Shown: in pieces, positions 58,774 through 64,000 of the stretch
Layout: every line of letters starts with the position of its first letter
How positions within the stretch are numbered: the first letter of the stretch is position 1
Assembly (NCBI GenBank): GCA_024742765.1
Contig: JANSXT010000007.1
Location: 1 to 64,000 of the forward strand
DNA from: Phyllobacteriaceae bacterium
Lineage (GTDB): Bacteria > Pseudomonadota > Alphaproteobacteria > Rhizobiales > Rhizobiaceae
Length of the DNA: 64,000 bases
Direction of reading: 5' to 3'
Made by a program: the position numbers and the translations under genes
The notes under the pieces: generated by a model
What the model was told of the DNA's origin: nothing
Seen by the model: only the letters and a program-made list of their open reading frames with translations
The model's database searches: none

Positions 58774-60951
58774 ATGGCCGACCGCATCGACCGCAATGGA
58801 TTGCAGATCGACAAGGGCCTGCATGATTTCCTCGTCAATGAGGCGATGCCGGGAACAGGTGTCGAGGCCAACGCGTTCTTTGCCGCCTTTGCGGCGATCG
58901 TCTCCGATCTGACGCCGAAGAACCGCGATCTTTTGAAGACCCGCGAGAATCTGCAATCACAGATCGATGCATGGCACGCAAAGCGCCGCAACCAGCCACA
59001 CGATCACGACGCCTATCGCGGATTTCTCGAAGAGATCGGCTATTTGATGCCCGAGGGTCCGGATTTCGAGATCGATACCGCCAATGTCGATCCGGAGATC
59101 GCCAGCGTCGCCGGCCCGCAGCTTGTCGTCCCGATCACCAATGCGCGTTATGCGCTCAACGCCGCCAATGCCCGCTGGGGCAGTCTCTATGACGGCTTTT
59201 ACGGCACCGATGCGATGGGAACGCCGCCCAAGCCGGGCGGCTATGACCGCGGCCGCGGCGCCCGTGTCGTCGCCCGCGCACGGGTCTTTCTCGATCAGGC
59301 TTTTCCGGTGGAAGGCACGAGCCATGCCGACGCACGCCGCTATTATGTCTCCGATGGCGCGCTTCTGGTCGACGATTTGCCGCTGGTCCAACCGGAAAAA
59401 TTTGCCGGCTACAAGGGCAATCCGAAGGCGCCGGACGCGGTTCTGCTCGTCAATAACGGGCTGCATGTCGAACTCGTCTTCGACCGCGCGCATCCGATCG
59501 GCAGCCGCGACCAGGCCGGCCTTGCCGACGTGATGCTGGAAAGCGCCGTTTCGGCGATCATGGATTGCGAGGATTCGGTCGCCTGCGTCGATGCCGAAGA
59601 CAAGCTGCTCGCCTATGCCAACTGGCTCGGCCTGATGAAGGGCGATCTGAAGACCTCATTTGAAAAGGCCGGCCAGACGGTCGATCGCAAGCTCGAGGCC
59701 GATCGCGTCTACACGGCGCCCGATGGCGGCGAACTGGTGGTGAAGGGCCGCGCGCTGCTCTGGGTGCGCAATGTCGGCCACCTGATGACCAATCCGGCGA
59801 TCCTCGATGCCGATGGCAACGAGATTTTCGAAGGCCTGATGGATGCGATGATCACCACGCTCATCGCCATGCATGACCTCAAAAAGGACGGCGGCGACCG
59901 CAACTCGCTGCATGGCTCGGTCTATGTGGTCAAGCCGAAGATGCATGGGCCGGCTGAGGTGGCGTTCGCCGGCGAGATTTTCGACCGGATCGAGGATGCG
60001 CTCGGCCTGCCGCGCCACACGGTCAAGCTCGGCGTTATGGACGAGGAGCGCCGCACCAGCGTCAATCTCAAGGAGTGCATCCGCGCCGCCAGCCATCGTG
60101 TCGCCTTCATCAATACGGGCTTTCTGGACCGTACCGGCGACGAGATCCACACATCGATGGAGGCGGGCCCGTTCAGCCGCAAGGACTTCATCAAGCGAAA
60201 GTCCTGGATTACGGCCTACGAGAACCAGAATGTCGATATCGGTCTGGAATGCGGCCTGTCCGGCAAGGCGCAGATCGGCAAGGGCATGTGGGCCATGCCA
60301 GACCGGATGCACGCCATGCTGGAACAGAAGATCGAACATCCCAAGGCCGGCGCCAATTGCGCCTGGGTGCCGAGCCCGACGGCGGCAACGCTGCACGCGC
60401 TGCACTATCATCAGGTCAATGTCTTCGCTGTTCAGTCGGACCTGAAGGCGGCCGGGCGCCGCGCCTATGTTGATGCGCTGCTGGACATTCCGCTCGCCAC
60501 CTATCGCAAATGGAGTGACCGGCAAAAGCTGCGCGAGGTGGAAAACAATGCGCAGGGGATTCTGGGCTATGTCGTGCGCTGGATCGACCAGGGCGTCGGA
60601 TGCTCGAAGGTGCCGGACATCAACGATGTTGGCCTGATGGAGGATCGTGCAACGTTGCGCATCTCCTCGCAGCACATCGCCAACTGGCTGCATCACGGCA
60701 TCGTCTCCAAAGACGAGGTCGTCGAGACCATGAAGAAGATGGCCGAGGTGGTCGACGGGCAAAATGCCGGCGATCCGTCATACCGGCCGATGGCACCCGA
60801 TTTCGATGGATCGATTGCGTTCCAGGCGGCGCTCGATCTGGTGCTCAAGGGCCGCGAGCAACCTTCCGGCTATACCGAACCGATCTTGCATGCGCGGCGG
60901 CTGGAACTGAAGGCGGCCTTGGACGGTTCGCAATTGGCGAAAGCCGGCTGA
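58774..60951 (+). CDS. glcB: Malate synthase G
   Basis: [62 protein letters not shown]. Confidence 0.97.
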   Translation: MADRIDRNGLQIDKGLHDFLVNEAMPGTGVEANAFFAAFAAIVSDLTPKNRDLLKTRENLQSQIDAWHAKRRNQPHDHDAYRGFLEEIGYLMPEGPDFEIDTANVDPEIASVAGPQLVVPITNARYALNAANARWGSLYDGFYGTDAMGTPPKPGGYDRGRGARVVARARVFLDQAFPVEGTSHADARRYYVSDGALLVDDLPLVQPEKFAGYKGNPKAPDAVLLVNNGLHVELVFDRAHPIGSRDQAGLADVMLESAVSAIMDCEDSVACVDAEDKLLAYANWLGLMKGDLKTSFEKAGQTVDRKLEADRVYTAPDGGELVVKGRALLWVRNVGHLMTNPAILDADGNEIFEGLMDAMITTLIAMHDLKKDGGDRNSLHGSVYVVKPKMHGPAEVAFAGEIFDRIEDALGLPRHTVKLGVMDEERRTSVNLKECIRAASHRVAFINTGFLDRTGDEIHTSMEAGPFSRKDFIKRKSWITAYENQNVDIGLECGLSGKAQIGKGMWAMPDRMHAMLEQKIEHPKAGANCAWVPSPTAATLHALHYHQVNVFAVQSDLKAAGRRAYVDALLDIPLATYRKWSDRQKLREVENNAQGILGYVVRWIDQGVGCSKVPDINDVGLMEDRATLRISSQHIANWLHHGIVSKDEVVETMKKMAEVVDGQNAGDPSYRPMAPDFDGSIAFQAALDLVLKGREQPSGYTEPILHARRLELKAALDGSQLAKAG

Positions 60952-60957
60952 CCTTAC

Positions 60958-61290
60958 TCAGTTGATCCGGTCCTTGTCGGCGCGCGGTCTGATCCGCCGG
61001 CGTTGCAGCGTCGCGGCAGCGATTTGCTGAATGGCTGCCGCGAAAATGCCGAGCCCCAGAACGATGAACACGGTTGTTCCGATCTTGCCGAGCGCCGTAA
61101 CCGGCACCAGATTGCCGTAGCCGACGGTCGACAGCGTGACGACGGCGAAAAAGTAGCTGTCGACCCAGCTCCAGCCCTCGACAAGACGGAAAAAGACCGT
61201 GCCGCCAGCGATGATCAGCGACAGCGAGCTGACAAGAGCGGCGATGCGGATGCTGGGCATGGCTGATGACGGTCCTTTGGATGCCGCCAA
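60958..61290 (-). CDS. Two-TM potassium channel family protein
   Basis: Pore loop and selectivity filter VVTLSTVGYGNLVPVTALGKIGTTVFI. Confidence 0.9.
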   Translation of the reverse strand: MAASKGPSSAMPSIRIAALVSSLSLIIAGGTVFFRLVEGWSWVDSYFFAVVTLSTVGYGNLVPVTALGKIGTTVFIVLGLGIFAAAIQQIAAATLQRRRIRPRADKDRIN

Positions 61291-61367
61291 GTCTGTCTTT
61301 GGTCGTGCGTGAAGGCCAGCGCATCACGCCGGCCTCCCCAGAAAAATGGCAGTGATTGTCGCGCCTG

Positions 61368-62216
61368 TCAGGTCCCGCCGAACCGGATCGACGTGATCCG
61401 GCCTTCCCAGAAGGGCATGATCTCCCCGCCTGCGGCGCGCGCGATGGTGAAGGCCATCGGCACGCGGACGCCGTCGACCATTTGGTAATCGCTCCGCGCC
61501 GTGTGCTCGCCCGAGCCATGATAGGGCGTGGTCAGGTCGCCGTCGGTCTCCGCGACGAACCGTGTCAGCGCGCCCTCCGCATCGAAGGTCGCAACCAGGG
61601 ACGCTTCCTCGCCAAAGGCGCGGACGACCGCCCGTGCCCGATTGTCGTCGACCGGCTCCCACGTCACGGGTCCGCCGGGCAGCAGCGCCATCGGGTATGC
61701 CGGACTCTCGAGAAGCCACCGGCGCAACGACGTCCGGTTGAGCGCCGGCGTCGACGTTTCGTGCATGACCGTCACCGTCGACAGGAGCTTGGCCGCCATC
61801 TCCATCTCGCCGTCGATATAGGCGTCATAGGCAATCGCCCAGACCGGGCCCCAGAGCGGTGTGTCGGCCGAGAACACGAGATCGGGTTCCCGCAGCGAGA
61901 TCACCTGCCGCGCCGTCGTCGGCTGGAACGTCTCGGTCAAGGGTCGGCGAAACTGGCCCGCCGCCTCGATTTCCACATAGGCATGGTCGGGTGGGCCATC
62001 AGGAAAGACATAGCCGAAATAGCGGGCGACCGGTTCTGGAAGCGTGTCGGGCAACGTTTCGGTCCACGGCACGGACGTTTCGGTGGCCCGGTCGATGACC
62101 GTTTGCTCGAACCCTGTGATTGCCGCGCGGGTCACGTGGGCGTGGTAGGCGATGGTGCTTGTGGCGACGACGATTGCGGCGACTGTCGCCGACAAGATCA
62201 GATTGCGTGTTTTCAT
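61368..62216 (-). CDS. Exported/membrane-anchored protein, DUF6544-like
   Basis: N-terminal TM, PEPVARYFGYVFPDG, AYDAYIDGEMEMAAKLLSTVTVM, GVRVPMAFTIARA. Confidence 0.6.
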   Translation of the reverse strand: MKTRNLILSATVAAIVVATSTIAYHAHVTRAAITGFEQTVIDRATETSVPWTETLPDTLPEPVARYFGYVFPDGPPDHAYVEIEAAGQFRRPLTETFQPTTARQVISLREPDLVFSADTPLWGPVWAIAYDAYIDGEMEMAAKLLSTVTVMHETSTPALNRTSLRRWLLESPAYPMALLPGGPVTWEPVDDNRARAVVRAFGEEASLVATFDAEGALTRFVAETDGDLTTPYHGSGEHTARSDYQMVDGVRVPMAFTIARAAGGEIMPFWEGRITSIRFGGT

Positions 62217-62240
62217 GGGAAGTCTCCTGTCGGGTGCCGC

Positions 62241-62741
62241 CTAGCGGCTTTCGATGAGAGGGAAGAGGGCGACCGCAAGCGCAAGGGTCGTCGTCAGCGT
62301 CCGGATCGTGTTCCAGAGGGTCCAGCGCGCCGAATAGTCGGTCCAGATCGCGGCCGCGTCGTCCCGTGCCGGATCGATCGCGGCCAGTACCTCGTTCATC
62401 GGCACATTCACGAGCGCGGTCGGCACGACGGCGGCCAGCACATAGATGCCGGCGGCTGCGGCCATGAAGAGGCCCGAACGGGCGTCTCCGGTCGCAAATG
62501 CCAGCACCGAAGCGCCAACGGCGACGAACGGGGTCAGAAAAAAGGTGATGAAGAAGACAGGATTGCGCACCGCCGCATTGATCGCCTGCATGGCGCTGAT
62601 GGCCTTTTCAGGCGCGACGGCGTCGAGACCGGCCATGACGCAGACCGAGAAAGCATAGAAGAAGCCGGCCATCAGGCCGAGCATGAGGATCGGCGCCATG
62701 GGCGCGATACGGGCGAGTTCGTTCATGGCAATTTGCTCCAT
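62241..62741 (-). CDS. DUF1772 (anthrone oxygenase-like) membrane protein
   Basis: GFFYAFSVCVMAGLDAVAPEKAISAMQAINAAVRNPVFFITFF, VPMNEVLAAID. Confidence 0.85.
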   Translation of the reverse strand: MEQIAMNELARIAPMAPILMLGLMAGFFYAFSVCVMAGLDAVAPEKAISAMQAINAAVRNPVFFITFFLTPFVAVGASVLAFATGDARSGLFMAAAAGIYVLAAVVPTALVNVPMNEVLAAIDPARDDAAAIWTDYSARWTLWNTIRTLTTTLALAVALFPLIESR

Positions 62742-62760
62742 AAATGTAAAGTTCTGTACG

Positions 62761-62800
62761 TTTGCAATAATCCGTAAAAAGCTTTACGGAAAAATGCAAA
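62761..62800. promoter_or_regulatory. Extended operator palindrome in divergent DUF1772/TetR promoter
   Basis: TTTGCAATAATCCGTAAAAAGCTTTACGGAAAAATGCAAA; 16 of 20 base pairs symmetric. Confidence 0.75.
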
Positions 62801-62828
62801 TGAAACTTTCGTAAGGGAGTGGCCCGCC

Positions 62829-63434
62829 ATGGGCGATTATGCCGACCGGCGCCGCACGGCGATCGAGGATGCTGCCTTCGCGCTTTTGATCGAGAATGGC
62901 TACAAGGCCACATCCATGCTGGAGGTCGCGCGCCGGGCCGGTGCGTCCAACGAGACGCTCTACAAATGGTACGGCAACAAGCAGGGCCTGTTCGCAGCGC
63001 TCGTCGAAGCCAATGCGCGAACCGTGGCTGAACTGCTGCGCGGGCATCTTGATGGCGCGGATGCCGACCCGCTTGAAACGCTGGCCGCCGTCGGCCCGCT
63101 GCTGCTTGAACTCGTCACCGGCGAACGCGCCATCGCGCTCAACCGCGCCGCGGTCGGCGATGTCCATGACACGGGAACGCTGGGTCCGGCGCTGGCCGCA
63201 TCGGGCCGTGACACCGTCGTGCCCCTGATCGCGGAACTGATTGAGCAGGCACGCGACAAGGGGCAATTGGCCTTCGACAATGCCGGGGAGGTGGCCGAGA
63301 CCTATGTCGCCCTGCTCATCGGAGACCTGCAGATCCGCCGCGCCACAGGCGCGATCGGGCCGTTAAACGATGCCGCGATTCAGGCCCGGTCGAAGCGGGC
63401 CATGTCACGTCTGCAACGCCTTTATGCGCCCTGA
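62829..63434 (+). CDS. TetR/AcrR family transcriptional regulator
   Basis: AIEDAAFALLIENGYKATSMLEVARRAGASNETLYKWYGNKQGLF. Confidence 0.94.
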   Translation: MGDYADRRRTAIEDAAFALLIENGYKATSMLEVARRAGASNETLYKWYGNKQGLFAALVEANARTVAELLRGHLDGADADPLETLAAVGPLLLELVTGERAIALNRAAVGDVHDTGTLGPALAASGRDTVVPLIAELIEQARDKGQLAFDNAGEVAETYVALLIGDLQIRRATGAIGPLNDAAIQARSKRAMSRLQRLYAP

Positions 63435-63440
63435 TCGCCG

Positions 63441-64000
63441 TCACCCCCGCGTGGGAAGATCCGGCAGGCCGACGCCGGTGGCGGCAAAGCCGCCGTCCGC
63501 TGCGATGATCTGGCCGGTGACGAACGCCGAATCGGGTGAACAGAGGAACCAGATGACGCTGGCGATCTCGCTTTCGGCAGCATGGCGCGGCAGCGGCATG
63601 TGATCATAATAGGATTGGCGGATTTCCGGCGTGTGCACCTTGGCGGCCATGGCGGTTTCGACCGGTCCCGGCGCCACGCCATTGACCCGGATTCGATAAT
63701 CGCCCAGTTCGGCCGCATATTGCTTGGTCAGATGGGCCAGCCCGGCCTTTGACGTGCCATAGGCAACGCGCATGGTCGACGCGCGAATGCCGGAGATCGA
63801 GGTCACGTTGACGACGGCGCCGCCGCGTCCGGCGGCCACCATGTGCGGGGCTACCGCCTGCATCATCAGGAACGGGCCGTCCAGATTGGTGGCCATCACC
63901 TCGCTCCATGTCTCAAAACTCGTCTCGAGCAGCGGCGCGAATTCGGCGATGCCGGCATTGTTGACCAGCGCGTCGATCCGGCCCAGCGTCTCGATCGTTT
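63441..64000 (-). CDS. SDR family oxidoreductase (N-terminus beyond window end)
   Basis: NNAGIAEFAPLLETSFETWSEVMATNLDGPFLMMQA ... YGTSKAGLAHLTKQYAAELG ... GQIIAADGGFA. Confidence 0.92.
   Translation of the reverse strand, partial: TIETLGRIDALVNNAGIAEFAPLLETSFETWSEVMATNLDGPFLMMQAVAPHMVAAGRGGAVVNVTSISGIRASTMRVAYGTSKAGLAHLTKQYAAELGDYRIRVNGVAPGPVETAMAAKVHTPEIRQSYYDHMPLPRHAAESEIASVIWFLCSPDSAFVTGQIIAADGGFAATGVGLPDLPTRG

Overview
This 64 kb, high-GC window looks like an alphaproteobacterial (probably Hyphomicrobiales/Rhizobiales-type) chromosomal segment around the replication origin. The left half is a conserved housekeeping block: ispG, a polyprenyl synthase, mtgA, rpmF, leuS, lptE, holA, parB-parA-rsmG-mnmG-mnmE-rho-hemJ-hemE, then (divergently) maf-aroE-coaE-dnaQ, then secB, fxsA, a Tim44-like gene, mltA, smr and the hslV/hslU and his operons. 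Three parS-like 16-mers, one perfect, lie in the parAB-mnmE block. The roughly 480 bp gap between hemE and maf is the best oriC candidate. The right half is more accessory: cioAB-type bd oxidase, a B12-binding radical SAM protein, a zinc-ribbon microprotein, gyrB, then scattered metabolic and regulatory genes (AraC, AKR, GST, P450, hydantoinase-like, glcB, K+ channel, TetR, SDR). The most unusual sequence-level items are: a partial duplicate of the hisA 5' end between hisH and hisA whose differences are all synonymous; panD inserted in the his operon; a nested REP-like inverted repeat between the XRE gene and hslU; a GANTC cluster between rho and mnmE; a perfect TTACGTAAACGTAA palindrome before a thioesterase gene; and a long TetR-type operator palindrome near 62.78 kb. 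I found no CRISPR array, transposase, rRNA, tRNA or prophage, and no clear new multi-gene defence system. Start sites given inside longer ORFs are inferred from family-typical N-termini.
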